A stretch of DNA of 64,000 bases from assembly GCF_020034665.1 (NCBI RefSeq), contig NZ_JAIQDI010000002.1:1426001-1490000 (forward strand), read 5' to 3'. Numbering within the stretch: the stretch's first letter is position 1; every line of letters begins with the position of its first letter. Positions 16,747 to 25,254 of this stretch are shown here, piece after piece. The position numbers and the translations under genes are program-made. This DNA is from Niabella beijingensis (GTDB taxonomy: Bacteria; Bacteroidota; Bacteroidia; Chitinophagales; Chitinophagaceae). The notes below the pieces were generated by a model. It saw only the letters and a list, made by a program, of their open reading frames with translations. It had not been told where the DNA came from and did not search any database.

Positions 16747-19131
16747 ATGAAATATATTAAACATTTTTCCGAGATAGGGATAGCTGACATAGCCGTAGTA
16801 GGGGGTAAGAATGCTTCTATTGGTGAATTATACAGCTGCCTATCTACTCTGAATATTAAGGTTCCGGAAGGGTTTGCCACCACGGCTGATGCTTTCCGCC
16901 TTTTTATACACGAAAATCAGTTAGCATACCCGCTAAAACAGCTATTGGCAAAGCTGACTGTTCCCGATTACGATAATCTGGCGGAGGTAGGGAAGGCCTG
17001 CAGGGGATTGTTATTGACAGCTAATATCCCCGATGCAGTTCAGGAAGAGTTGCTAAGCGCATATCAAGCAATAAACACACCCGTTTTGGAGTCTGTTGCA
17101 GTAAGAAGCAGTGCTACTGCAGAAGATCTTCCCGAAGCCAGTTTTGCAGGATTGCACGAATCTTTTCTTAATATACACGGAGAACAGCCCCTTTTACAGG
17201 CAGTTGTAAAATGTTTTGCATCGCTTTACACGGACCGGGCGATCAAATACCGCATTGAAAATGGCTTCCCGCATGATAAGGTAGCATTATCTGTAGGCGT
17301 ACAGAAGATGATTCGATCTGATAAATCCTGCTCCGGAGTTTGTTTTACGCTGGAACCGGAAACGGGCTTTTCGGATGTTGTGCATATTTCGGGTGTCTGG
17401 GGTCTTGGGGAAAATATGGTACAGGGAACAGTAACACCTGATGAATTTCTGGTATTTAAGCCAACGCTAAAAATGGGTAAATATGCCATTTTGCAAAAGG
17501 CTTTGGGAAGTAAAGAAAAATGGATGCGATTCAGTGAAGATATAGGTAGTACGGGGATTATAAATACTGATACTCCGGAAGACATGCAGAACAAGTTTAT
17601 TCTGAACGATGAAGAGATACAGCAATTAGCTCGTTGGGCGGTGGTTATTGAAGACCATTATAAAAGGCCTATGGATATAGAGTGGGCCAGAGATGGGTTT
17701 ACTAATGGGTTATTCATACTACAGGCAAGGCCTGAAACGGTCCACGGTAAAAAAAAGGAACCAGCTTTCAGCCTATTTCGGTTAAAAGGTACTTACCCCT
17801 GCGTTACCAAAGGTATGGCAGTAGGTAATAAGATTGTTTCCGGAACGGCCCGTATACTGAATACACCTTCAGAAGCAACACGGCTACAGCCCGGGGATAT
17901 CCTGGTTACAGAGCTGACCAGCCCGGATTGGGATCCTTTCTTAAAAAAAGCTGGGGGTATAATTACTGACAAAGGTGGCCGTACCAGTCACGCATCTATT
18001 ATTGCACGGGAAATGGGCACTCCTGCTGTAGTGGGTTGTGGAGATGCAACACAGAAAATTACAGATGGAATGCAAATAACTATTAGCTGTGCCGAAGGAA
18101 AAGAAGGATATGTTTACAGGGGGCGGGGAGAGTGGACGGAGGAAATGGTCAGACCTGGCAATATACAGATGCCAAATCGGGTAGCACCTATGTTGATCAT
18201 AAGCGATCCGGATAAGGCATTTCTTTGGTCATTCTATCCTAATAAAGGAGTGGGACTGTTGCGCATGGAATTTATTATCAATAATGTTATCCGCATTCAT
18301 CCTATGGCCCTGGTACAATATGGAACGTTACGGGATGTTACAGCTAAGAAGCAGATTGAGCGGTTGACCACAGGATATGAAGATAAACGGAAATATTTTA
18401 TTGAGAAGCTGGCTCAGGCTGTAGCAACAATAGCTGCGGCCTTCTACCCAAAGGACGTGATTGTAAGAATGAGTGACTTTAAAACCAATGAGTATGCTCA
18501 TTTGCTGGGAGGCGACGCGTTTGAGCCCAAGGAAGAGAACCCAATGCTGGGCTTTCGTGGGGCGTCACGGTACTATCACCCTTTGTACAGGGAGGGCTTT
18601 GGGCTGGAGTGTGCAGCAATGAAAAAGGTGAGAGACGAAATGGGATTGACCAATGTTAAGCTTATGATCCCGTTTTGCAGAACAACAGAAGAAGGAAAAA
18701 AGGTAATTGCTGTAATGAGGGAGGAGGGATTGATACAAGGAGAGAATGGATTGGAGGTGTACATGATGGCGGAAATTCCATCAAATATTCTGCTGGCTGC
18801 TGAATTTGCCAAAATCTTCGATGGTTTTTCGATCGGTTCCAATGATCTGACCCAGCTGATTTTAGGCGTAGACCGGGATTCGGGAATTATAGCCCCTCTG
18901 TTTTCCGAAAGAGATCCTGCGGCAATGAAGATGATTGCCGAGATGATATTTCAGGCAAATAAACAAGGAAAGAAAATAGGTCTTTGTGGTCAGCGACCCA
19001 GTGATGATCCGGGCTTCGCTGAGTTCCTGGTTGAAGCAGGCATTGATAGCATTTCTTTTAACGCGGATGCCTTATTAAGTGGTATCGCCAATATGGTACA
19101 GGCAGAACTAAAAATAAGGCCTTTACACTGA
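16747..19131 (+). CDS. ppsA: Phosphoenolpyruvate synthase
   Basis: A 794-residue enzyme making PEP from pyruvate, ATP and water, the entry to gluconeogenesis. The N-terminal ATP-grasp domain carries VVGGKNASIGELY and VRSSATAEDLPEASFAG (about 118-134). The phosphohistidine domain has GGRTSHASIIAREMGTPAVVGC with the catalytic histidine near residue 418. The C-terminal TIM barrel has GSNDLTQLILGVDRD and the catalytic cysteine in GLCGQRPSD (near 750). The length is normal. It lies inside the stress island between a USP and an Hsp20; no canonical dyad is found immediately upstream. Confidence 0.96.
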   Translation: MKYIKHFSEIGIADIAVVGGKNASIGELYSCLSTLNIKVPEGFATTADAFRLFIHENQLAYPLKQLLAKLTVPDYDNLAEVGKACRGLLLTANIPDAVQEELLSAYQAINTPVLESVAVRSSATAEDLPEASFAGLHESFLNIHGEQPLLQAVVKCFASLYTDRAIKYRIENGFPHDKVALSVGVQKMIRSDKSCSGVCFTLEPETGFSDVVHISGVWGLGENMVQGTVTPDEFLVFKPTLKMGKYAILQKALGSKEKWMRFSEDIGSTGIINTDTPEDMQNKFILNDEEIQQLARWAVVIEDHYKRPMDIEWARDGFTNGLFILQARPETVHGKKKEPAFSLFRLKGTYPCVTKGMAVGNKIVSGTARILNTPSEATRLQPGDILVTELTSPDWDPFLKKAGGIITDKGGRTSHASIIAREMGTPAVVGCGDATQKITDGMQITISCAEGKEGYVYRGRGEWTEEMVRPGNIQMPNRVAPMLIISDPDKAFLWSFYPNKGVGLLRMEFIINNVIRIHPMALVQYGTLRDVTAKKQIERLTTGYEDKRKYFIEKLAQAVATIAAAFYPKDVIVRMSDFKTNEYAHLLGGDAFEPKEENPMLGFRGASRYYHPLYREGFGLECAAMKKVRDEMGLTNVKLMIPFCRTTEEGKKVIAVMREEGLIQGENGLEVYMMAEIPSNILLAAEFAKIFDGFSIGSNDLTQLILGVDRDSGIIAPLFSERDPAAMKMIAEMIFQANKQGKKIGLCGQRPSDDPGFAEFLVEAGIDSISFNADALLSGIANMVQAELKIRPLH

Positions 19132-19158
19132 CAGATACAGCAATGGTCATAAAGCTAG

Positions 19159-19203
19159 GTGATCCAGGTCATTGGATGATGACTGTTTGATCAACTACTT
19201 TTA
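19159..19203 (+). promoter_or_regulatory. Dyad promoter for Hsp20 at 19280
   Basis: GTGATccaggTCATT at 19159-19173 and TACTTTTA at 19196-19203; centre-to-box distance 30.5 nt. The dyad is almost identical to that of the USP at 15796. Confidence 0.75.
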
Positions 19204-19279
19204 TAAGAGATCGAAGTTTATCACTATAAGCAAAATATCAAAAAGTAAATTTTAACTACAAAAAACAAAGGAGGATGTT

Positions 19280-19720
19280 ATGTCTAAACAATCTTTAATC
19301 AGTTTGAAAGATGTTTTTCCTGGAGTTGTCGATGATTTTTTTACTCCATGGAGCGATTGGTTTCGAAGAAACAATTTTTTCAATCACGACACAGTACCAG
19401 CGCTGAACGTTTCTGATGAGAAAGACCGTTATAAGATAACGGTGGCTGCACCTGGATTGGAGAAGAGCGATTTTGACGTAGATGTGGATGATAATGTACT
19501 TACTATTAGCGCTAGTTCCGAAAAAGAACATGAAGAGAATGAAAAGAAGTATCGACGCAGGGAGTACAGCTACTCCAGCTTTTCCCGTACACTAACACTT
19601 CCCTCGGATGTAAAAACGGATGCAATCGAGGCACATTATGATAAAGGGATCCTTACCCTGGAATTGCCCAAAAATAAAGACGGCGAAGAACGGGTTGAAA
19701 AGAAAGTAGCGGTAAAATAG
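19280..19720 (+). CDS. Hsp20/alpha-crystallin small heat shock protein
   Basis: A 146-residue ATP-independent holdase. The alpha-crystallin domain spans about residues 40-138, beginning PALNVSDEKDRYKITVAAPG and containing the conserved GILTLELPK near residues 124-132; the N-terminal ~40 residues (VVDDFFTPWSDWFRRNNFF) are the variable oligomerisation arm. The start has a strong AAAGGAGG Shine-Dalgarno 6-7 nt before ATG, uncommon in this phylum and suggesting high translation. It is the second most direct parallel to DosR regulons, where Hsp20 (Acr) is a hallmark. An intrinsic terminator follows. Confidence 0.95.
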   Translation: MSKQSLISLKDVFPGVVDDFFTPWSDWFRRNNFFNHDTVPALNVSDEKDRYKITVAAPGLEKSDFDVDVDDNVLTISASSEKEHEENEKKYRRREYSYSSFSRTLTLPSDVKTDAIEAHYDKGILTLELPKNKDGEERVEKKVAVK

Positions 19721-19751
19721 CAGCTAAGTCTGCCTTATCCAGTTGTAATTA

Positions 19752-19778
19752 TTAAAGGGCGCATTTCGCGCCCTTTAA
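19752..19778. terminator. Bidirectional intrinsic terminator
   Basis: TTAAAGGGCGC (19752-19762) pairs perfectly with GCGCCCTTTAA (19768-19778) around a 5-nt loop. It lies between the converging Hsp20 and histidine-kinase genes and could stop transcription from both sides. Confidence 0.8.
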
Positions 19779-19861
19779 ACTGCCCGAAGATGTAGGGCTA
19801 TAAAAGCATGGGCCAGTTTCCGGCGGCAAATATAAAACAGCGTATTAAGACTGAAAGAGGG

Positions 19862-21451
19862 TTAGGATTCCATTTGAAAGTTGAGCTCAAATGTAGTTCC
19901 TGTATCCAATTGACTGTCACAGGTAATGGTGCCGTTTAACAGTTCAACATATTTGCTAACGATATGAAGCCCCAGGCCGGTTCCCTGAACATTCACTGCG
20001 TTCGCACCACGAAAAAATCGTTCAAACAAATGGTGCTGATCTTCCTGCGAGATCCCGATGCCTTTATCAGCGACTGATATTTTCAGGTTCTCTGGTGTTC
20101 GTGTACTTCGGAGTTCGATAACGCTATCTTCAGGTGAGAATTTTATCGCATTGGAAAGCAAGTTCATTAAAATGTGTTTCATCAGGGATGGATCCAGGTC
20201 AATTTGCAATGCTCCATTGTGTTGGTAGTGTATTTGCTGATTTTTTTTTAGTAATCCGTTCAACTCATTTGTGATCTGCTGTAAGTGTTGTTTTATATCG
20301 AATATACTACGCCGTAATTGAATTTTGCCTTCTTCGATCTTTCCTACAGAAAGAAAGTCATTTAATATATCTGTGAGCATATTTACAGAGGAAACAATAC
20401 GCTGTATATGCTTGTCTCTGCGATGCTGGTCTTCCTTTTCGGCGTATTTAGATATCAGATAGGCTGATGAGAGTACTGTGCTAAGAGGTGTTCTAAATTC
20501 GTGGGAAGCAATGGACACAAATCTCGACTTTAACTCACTCAGTTCTTTCTCCTTTTGCAACGCAACAAGCAGGTCCGTTTCAGCTTTCTTTCGCTTGGAG
20601 ATATCCATGGCGATCATTAGGTATCCTTCAATTTCTCCCTTAATGTTACGCATTGCGGTAAAAGTTTGAGAGACGGGGAAGTGCGTATCATCTTTTCTTT
20701 CATAATATACTTCTACTTCACTTGATATTCCACTATTGGCTTTCTCAAGCAAGCTGGATAAAGATATTTCTGTTTCGTTCAGGAAAATGGAAGGGGTCTT
20801 TTTACCGACCAATTCTGTACCACTATATTGCAATAGCCTTTCGGCAGCAGGGTTAATCATCCTGATAACGCTGGCATCATCTGTTACAATAATAATGGCT
20901 TCAGCATGGTTCCAGATGTTTTTTAGGAATATATTAATCCGGTTAAGTTCGGTATCCTTTGCTTCGGTTTCTGCTATGAGCGCTGCTAATTGTTTTACAG
21001 TGCTTTTAAGCGTCACCGTTCGTTCTTCGACCTTTTGTTCCAGTTCTTCGTTGAGTCGCTGCAAGGCCTGTTCTACTTCCTTTCTTTTAGAGATATCGCT
21101 TAAGAACGCAATCACATATTTACCCTGTTCTGTTTGGTAACTTCCCAGGCTGACTTCTACCGGGAATTCCGTTCCATTCTTTCGGATTGCATATAAATCC
21201 AGGCCCAATCCCATGGGCCTGTTTTTGGGGTGCTCATTATAGTGCTGTACATGAGTGACATGCCGTTCATGATAGCGTTCGGGAATCAATTTTTCAATTT
21301 TCTGCCCAAGCAATTCTTTTTCTGAATAGCCAAATTGTTTGAGAAGAAATGGGTTTACTAATACAATGACTCCTAGCTCATTTGCTACCATTATGCCTAA
21401 TGATGCATTGGTGAAGAGGACGTCGAATCCAATGCCGGTATCCTTATTCAT
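19862..21451 (-). CDS. PAS-PAS sensor histidine kinase
   Basis: A 529-residue cytosolic hybrid-free kinase without membrane segments. PAS 1 (about 10-125) and PAS 2 (about 175-295) are separated by a coiled coil (LQRLNEELEQKVEERTVTLK). HisKA carries the phospho-accepting histidine in SIASHEFRTPLSTV (about 314). HATPase_c has the N box LMNLLSNAIKF, G1 VADKGIGI and G2 GTGLGLHIV (about 501-509). Being soluble, it should sense an internal cue such as oxygen or redox through PAS; no heme or flavin ligand can be proven. The receiver-CRP protein at 28016-29074 is a plausible partner (inference). Its upstream lacks the dyad. Confidence 0.92.
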   Translation of the reverse strand: MNKDTGIGFDVLFTNASLGIMVANELGVIVLVNPFLLKQFGYSEKELLGQKIEKLIPERYHERHVTHVQHYNEHPKNRPMGLGLDLYAIRKNGTEFPVEVSLGSYQTEQGKYVIAFLSDISKRKEVEQALQRLNEELEQKVEERTVTLKSTVKQLAALIAETEAKDTELNRINIFLKNIWNHAEAIIIVTDDASVIRMINPAAERLLQYSGTELVGKKTPSIFLNETEISLSSLLEKANSGISSEVEVYYERKDDTHFPVSQTFTAMRNIKGEIEGYLMIAMDISKRKKAETDLLVALQKEKELSELKSRFVSIASHEFRTPLSTVLSSAYLISKYAEKEDQHRRDKHIQRIVSSVNMLTDILNDFLSVGKIEEGKIQLRRSIFDIKQHLQQITNELNGLLKKNQQIHYQHNGALQIDLDPSLMKHILMNLLSNAIKFSPEDSVIELRSTRTPENLKISVADKGIGISQEDQHHLFERFFRGANAVNVQGTGLGLHIVSKYVELLNGTITCDSQLDTGTTFELNFQMES

Positions 21452-21635
21452 GACTGTTGATTTGGCAACTCAAAGGTAATGATTATTACTTGTTATTTTT
21501 TAACAATAATATTTTGATAATCAGCGAATTGCTTTCTGTTGGTTAAATGGTTGCTTAACCTGGGAATGTTGTTTTTTTATAATAAGCTATTAATCCTCTG
21601 CGAGACTCAAAACAATAATAATAATCAGCAAATAG

Positions 21636-21680
21636 TTAATCACTGTCATTTATTTGCCTCCCTTATCAGGTTTATATTTG
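21636..21680 (+). promoter_or_regulatory. Dyad promoter for sRNA copy 1
   Basis: TTAATcactgTCATT at 21636-21650 (left half degenerate, right half perfect) and a perfect -7 box TATATTTG at 21673-21680; centre-to-box distance 30.5 nt, the same as for copy 2. Confidence 0.7.
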
Positions 21681-21684
21681 TACC

Positions 21685-21889
21685 AGATTCAATTCAATTG
21701 CAGTCGGAAAGTAAGAATTTCAGATATAGCTGTATTAAAGGGCAGTAAACTGAATATTTTAAACGCAGAAAAAAAACTGTTAGCTTAACCGGGACACAAC
21801 TGAATTGATTAAGTTTCCACAGAATAAACGTTGTAAAAGACCATAAACTGTGGTCATCGGTTTAAGGCAGGCTGAAAGCCTGCCTTTTT
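21685..21889 (+). ncRNA. Candidate regulatory sRNA, copy 1 (about 205 nt)
   Basis: It runs from the predicted start just after TATATTTG to an intrinsic terminator (GGCAGGC 21866-21872, loop, GCCTGCC and T-run to about 21889). It is paired with a paralogue at 23020-23223 that is nearly identical in its last 70 nt. A long-range helix is possible between 21689-21700 and 21797-21808 (11 pairs with one mismatch), conserved in both copies. Two mutually exclusive hairpins near the 3' end are GACCA/TGGTC (21839-21855) and CCACAG/CTGTGG (21817-21853). The two copies differ by a 1-nt indel that breaks any shared reading frame, and no ATG opens after the start site, so it is read as noncoding. Target and identity are unknown. 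Confidence 0.7.
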
Positions 21890-22041
21890 ATGCAGAACTG
21901 AATTGGGAACGAATCTGGAAAGACCTCCTTGCACTGTTTTCTGCTCATAGGGAACCTCAATTTGCCATTGCTTTTTGCCATATTGTCAACGCTGGTACAA
22001 ACCGGCCATTAAAAATTACATAGCAACGTTCATGATTTGAA

Positions 22042-22686
22042 TTATATAGAGATTATACCTCTACGAAGCATATTCTTAACTATATAATGTGCATAGCTGG
22101 CAGCCATAGTCTGCGTGAGATCTCTGCTGAATGCTTTGGATTGCCCAGACCATAAAAGTGTTCCTGCAGACACTTGGTACAGATTGCTTTCTAACAAAAC
22201 TTCTAAATTTATTATCATATATCCCGGATCTCTATAAGACTCCCATACCCTATAACAATAACCGTAAAATCTATGATAAAAATCAACCGGAGTATAATAA
22301 CCATTACCTGGAACCCATCGATCATGCTCCTGACTGTCCAGCACTCTTACCGTCAATATGCCATCGAATTGTTTGGACAATAACGCCTCTCTCATCTTTG
22401 TAGAATCCTGTTGGGTCGCAAAATCAGGACCAAATTCATCAAGACTTGTCATTGCAGGTATAGAATTTGCCCACAACTCCCTCTTTATCTGATCTTCCTC
22501 CAGCTTTCTCTTTGGCAGATCCTGCCCGATAGCCACAACTAATATTTTGGAAAACTTTATTGCCCGACTATCCTTATCGCTCCAGGATGCTGTTAGACGA
22601 ATTGAAGAGCCACAGGAAATGAATAAGCACTGACCAAAAAATAAAAACAGCAGGAAAAGTAATTTTGAGTTGATATTCTTCTTCAT
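22042..22686 (-). CDS. DUF4136-like lipoprotein
   Basis: A 214-residue lipoprotein from ATG 22686 (MKKNINSKLLFLLFLFFGQC, lipobox ending FISC near residue 25); an earlier in-frame ATG at 22716 is less likely. The body has LTASWSDKDSRAIKFSKILVV, then DGILTVRVLDSQEHDRWVPG and a tyrosine-rich stretch, ending LLWSGQSKAFSRDLTQTMAASYAHYIV, which resembles DUF4136-type outer-membrane lipoproteins. Function unknown. It sits between the two sRNA copies on the opposite strand and has its own dyad promoter. Confidence 0.7.
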   Translation of the reverse strand: MKKNINSKLLFLLFLFFGQCLFISCGSSIRLTASWSDKDSRAIKFSKILVVAIGQDLPKRKLEEDQIKRELWANSIPAMTSLDEFGPDFATQQDSTKMREALLSKQFDGILTVRVLDSQEHDRWVPGNGYYTPVDFYHRFYGYCYRVWESYRDPGYMIINLEVLLESNLYQVSAGTLLWSGQSKAFSRDLTQTMAASYAHYIVKNMLRRGIISI

Positions 22687-22805
22687 AACATCTGAGTTTT
22701 CAATATTTGCTACCAAGTTTTAATCCTTTGTTGAATGTTTCTATCAGACCGAACGCTATTGCATCACTTTTCGATGCCAATTAGAAAATGTCCATTATAT
22801 ACATT

Positions 22806-22850
22806 GTAAGATAGCGTGGACCCTGGTCAAGAAAAAATGAGCATTATCAA
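22806..22850 (-). promoter_or_regulatory. Dyad promoter for DUF4136-like lipoprotein
   Basis: On the minus strand: TTGATaatgcTCATT (plus coordinates 22836-22850) and box TATCTTAC at 22813-22806; centre-to-box distance 30.5 nt. The box deviates at its last two positions but matches the TATCTTAG boxes of other units. Confidence 0.65.
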
Positions 22851-22970
22851 TGAACCAGATGATTATATGTTTTTTAGTATAATGTTTCTGTAATCATAGA
22901 GATCGCTCTATTACCAATGACAATATGGCCATTCATTATGGAGGAAAAATGATGACAATTGCCGGAATTG

Positions 22971-23015
22971 TTGACCGTTGTCATTTTATTGGCCTATTCG
23001 GAGCGTTTATCTTTA
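22971..23015 (+). promoter_or_regulatory. Dyad promoter for sRNA copy 2
   Basis: TTGACcgttgTCATT at 22971-22985 and TATCTTTA at 23008-23015; centre-to-box distance 30.5 nt. The flanking sequence is poorly conserved relative to copy 1 apart from these elements, which argues for selection on them. Confidence 0.75.
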
Positions 23016-23019
23016 TACT

Positions 23020-23223
23020 AGATTCAATTCAATTGCAGTCGGAAAGTAAGGAGTTCAGATATATCTGTTTAAAGGGCAGTAAGCTGAATATTTTAAACGC
23101 AGAATAAAAACTGTTAACTTAACCAGGATACAACTGAATTGATTAGGTCACCACAGAATAAACGTTGTAAAAGACCATAAACTGTGGTCATCGGTTTAAG
23201 GCAGGCTGAAAAGCCTGCCTTTT
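23020..23223 (+). ncRNA. Candidate regulatory sRNA, copy 2 (about 204 nt)
   Basis: Paralogue of 21685-21889. Both share AGATTCAATTCAATTGCAGT near the 5' end, TATTTTAAACGCAGAA in the middle and the whole 3' third. The terminator is GGCAGGC (23200-23206) with its complement GCCTGCC and a short T-run ending near 23223. Roughly fifteen substitutions and a few one-base indels separate the copies, and the conserved pairings (TCAATTCA/TGAATTGA, GACCA/TGGTC, CCACAG/CTGTGG) are kept. No coding frame is shared. Alternative: part of a 6S-like RNA family, which cannot be decided by eye. Confidence 0.72.
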
Positions 23224-23350
23224 GTTAATCAAATTGGATAACAGAACCTGGCATTTTAGTTGGGCTTCTGTGAATACCTTTTTTTTGCGCTTCAATATGC
23301 CCAGTGTGATTGCTTGTTGAAGTAGATTCCAGTTTCTCTTTTTTCCCGTA

Positions 23351-24187
23351 TTAGGTGTGTGCAACAAATAAAGGATACTTCATTTCTTTCATTAATACAT
23401 CAGCCATACTGGTCCGGAACCAACGGCTGACCGCGCTACGGCTATAAGCGCCTAAGGCTATAAATATCCCTTCTTTCTCCCGTTTCAGATAATTGATAAT
23501 TTCCGTTTCAGGAGCTCCTTTCAGCGCAGTATATTGGGCCTTCGGGAAATGGCGTTTCAGGAATTCTTTAAGTAATTTATTGTCAGGAAAATGCAGTGTC
23601 TCGTCGTCTGCCTTTACTGTTAATACTGTCGTTGGCAATTGCTTCAAAGCGTCCAGTGTATAGCTAAGCATTTTGATAGCATGTACAGACGACGGCTCGC
23701 CATCATATAATAATATTACTTTGTTGATCGGCTTAAAGGAATGTGGTACCAGGATAACGGGGCAGTACACACCGCTTAGCAGGTCGCGGATAAACATACT
23801 CGGAATTTTTTCAGTGTATGACGTGAGGGTTTCTGTGCTGTCAATTAATAAAAGATCGGCAAAAATACTTTCATGCAATAACTCTTGTATGGCGACACAT
23901 TTATTACGATGCAGCGAATAGGTTAGCGATGCATGCTGGCAGGCCTTTTCGAAATCAGACACAGACTGATCTCTCATCTTTTCGTCCTTCTGTTCGTATT
24001 TCTTTCGTTTTGCTTCAAATTCGCCGTCTTGCTTTAGCAATTCAGCTATTTTGTAACTGTGGTGCATAAAATCATCAAGGAAAACCCCGATTAAATGTGC
24101 ATTGTTTTGTGTTGCAAGCTGGATGGCATAGTCTCTAACACTTTCCGAATATTTAAGGCCGTCAAATGCTACAATATATTTTTTCAT
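23351..24187 (-). CDS. Universal stress protein, tandem domains
   Basis: A 278-residue tandem UspA protein from ATG 24187 (MKKYIVAFDGLKYSESVRDYAIQLA). Domain 1 contains HESIFADLLLIDS and ends CPVILVPHSFKPI. Domain 2 begins KVILLYDGEPSSVHAIKML and has the nucleotide-loop segment FIALGAYSRSAVSRWFRTSMADVLM and PLFVAHT. Both DG(S/L/E) signatures are kept, so ATP binding is plausible. It is transcribed alone from a dyad promoter. Confidence 0.92.
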   Translation of the reverse strand: MKKYIVAFDGLKYSESVRDYAIQLATQNNAHLIGVFLDDFMHHSYKIAELLKQDGEFEAKRKKYEQKDEKMRDQSVSDFEKACQHASLTYSLHRNKCVAIQELLHESIFADLLLIDSTETLTSYTEKIPSMFIRDLLSGVYCPVILVPHSFKPINKVILLYDGEPSSVHAIKMLSYTLDALKQLPTTVLTVKADDETLHFPDNKLLKEFLKRHFPKAQYTALKGAPETEIINYLKREKEGIFIALGAYSRSAVSRWFRTSMADVLMKEMKYPLFVAHT

Positions 24188-24248
24188 GATGAGAAATTTT
24201 ATTTTGCTTGAACAGTAAGGTTTCATCCTTTCTTCTCAAGGTTGTATA

Positions 24249-24292
24249 CAAAGCTATATAGCCAATATTGCTTTCTTATTGAGGAAAATTAA
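24249..24292 (-). promoter_or_regulatory. Dyad promoter for USP at 23351-24187
   Basis: On the minus strand: TTAATtttccTCAAT (plus 24278-24292) and a perfect box TAGCTTTG at 24256-24249; centre-to-box distance 29.5 nt. The left half is identical to that of sRNA copy 1. A second, better dyad lies just upstream at 24301-24315. Confidence 0.6.
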
Positions 24293-24300
24293 TATTTTGA

Positions 24301-24315
24301 CTGATTGTGATCACA
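24301..24315. promoter_or_regulatory. Additional CRP-like dyad
   Basis: CTGATtgtgaTCACA is TGA-N6-TCA, embedded in the perfect palindrome ATTGTGATCACAAT (24304-24317). It is 22 nt upstream of the proximal site for the minus-strand USP and has no -7 box at the usual distance on either strand. It may be a second, cooperating site. Confidence 0.45.
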
Positions 24316-24485
24316 ATTTGACCGGTGTTGGATAAAAAAATTACTGGAGTCTTTGGGCATCAGATATACGGGGCTTCAGGGGATGGTATCAGTGATGCAG
24401 GCGTATTAACGGAGTTCCGGCAGCTCATGGAATCAGAAATGATGACTGGTCGTTTTATTGGTTCTTCTTTCGGACTTTAATTATG

Positions 24486-24528
24486 GTGATGACCGTCACG
24501 ATCCCGATCGACAGCAATCATAGATTTT
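24486..24528 (+). promoter_or_regulatory. Dyad promoter for PNPOx-like protein at 24569
   Basis: GTGATgaccgTCACG at 24486-24500 and TAGATTTT at 24521-24528; centre-to-box distance 28.5 nt, one mismatch in the box. Confidence 0.6.
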
Positions 24529-24568
24529 CGGTATCATCTGATCTAATTTGGCCACAAAGAATCATACA

Positions 24569-25018
24569 ATGAATACAAAGATCCAAACAGAATTTTTAAT
24601 GAGCAAAATTATGGAATTAGATACTGCCCTGTTTCGGGATCAGAGTGACCAGGTGTTGCGATGCCCGACTTCCCTGATCAGAGTATTTGATTTTGATTTG
24701 CATGGGAATATATACTTTTTTATTGAAAGGCCTTATCTTGATATCAACGGTATGCGTGAACAATTTCCAGCTCAATTACATTTTCATAAAAAAGGCATAC
24801 AATGGAGCATTGACCTTTGTGGAACCGCTTCTGTCGACTGCAGCGCGAACGTGGCCTCAAATAAAGTCCTGATAAAGTTTAGAACCTTACAGGCAAAGTG
24901 TTTCTACGCCCGGAAACATCATTCTTCAGCTATTTCCAATTTGTGGCAGCACGTGGGTTATTTGATAAAGAAACTTTACCAGGATGCCCCTGACTGTCTT
25001 GAAATGGCGCTGGAATAA
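24569..25018 (+). CDS. Pyridoxamine 5'-phosphate oxidase-fold protein
   Basis: A 149-residue protein from ATG 24569 (MNTKIQTEFLMSKIMELDTALF). The central strand pattern LIRVFDFDLHGNIYFFIERPYLD (about 39-61) matches the split beta-barrel of general-stress PNPOx-like proteins; the C-terminus is helical (HVGYLIKKLYQDAPD). FMN or F420 binding cannot be shown. Function unknown. Divergent from the USP at 23351-24187 and followed by a second PNPOx-fold gene. Confidence 0.65.
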   Translation: MNTKIQTEFLMSKIMELDTALFRDQSDQVLRCPTSLIRVFDFDLHGNIYFFIERPYLDINGMREQFPAQLHFHKKGIQWSIDLCGTASVDCSANVASNKVLIKFRTLQAKCFYARKHHSSAISNLWQHVGYLIKKLYQDAPDCLEMALE

Positions 25019-25096
25019 CCTATGATATCAATAAAACTTTCCCTGATTGCCGGGTTATATGCTCTTTAGTCAATTTAACAGATGTTAGCTGAATTG

Positions 25097-25141
25097 TTGA
25101 TAATAATCATTGTAATCTGCTTGCTATATAGCGCAACTTTA
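25097..25141 (+). promoter_or_regulatory. Dyad promoter for NimA-like protein
   Basis: TTGATaataaTCATT at 25097-25111 and CAACTTTA at 25134-25141; centre-to-box distance 30.5 nt. The first box base is C instead of T. Predicted 5' UTR about 110 nt. Confidence 0.65.
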
Positions 25142-25254
25142 CTTGTATTCGATATCTCCGGAATTAGCATTAATTAGCCGGAAAGTTATTAGTGGTGGGA
25201 TCGGGGTAGTGGTTGATAGTAATCTAGTTTTTTTAATTTATTTAAGTATCAGCA

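Noticed and set aside
21539..23107. Peptides read from the two sRNA copies (shared DSIQLQSESK stretch)
   Set aside because: The promoters lie inside these frames, no ATG follows the predicted start in that frame, and a one-base indel breaks the frame between copies.
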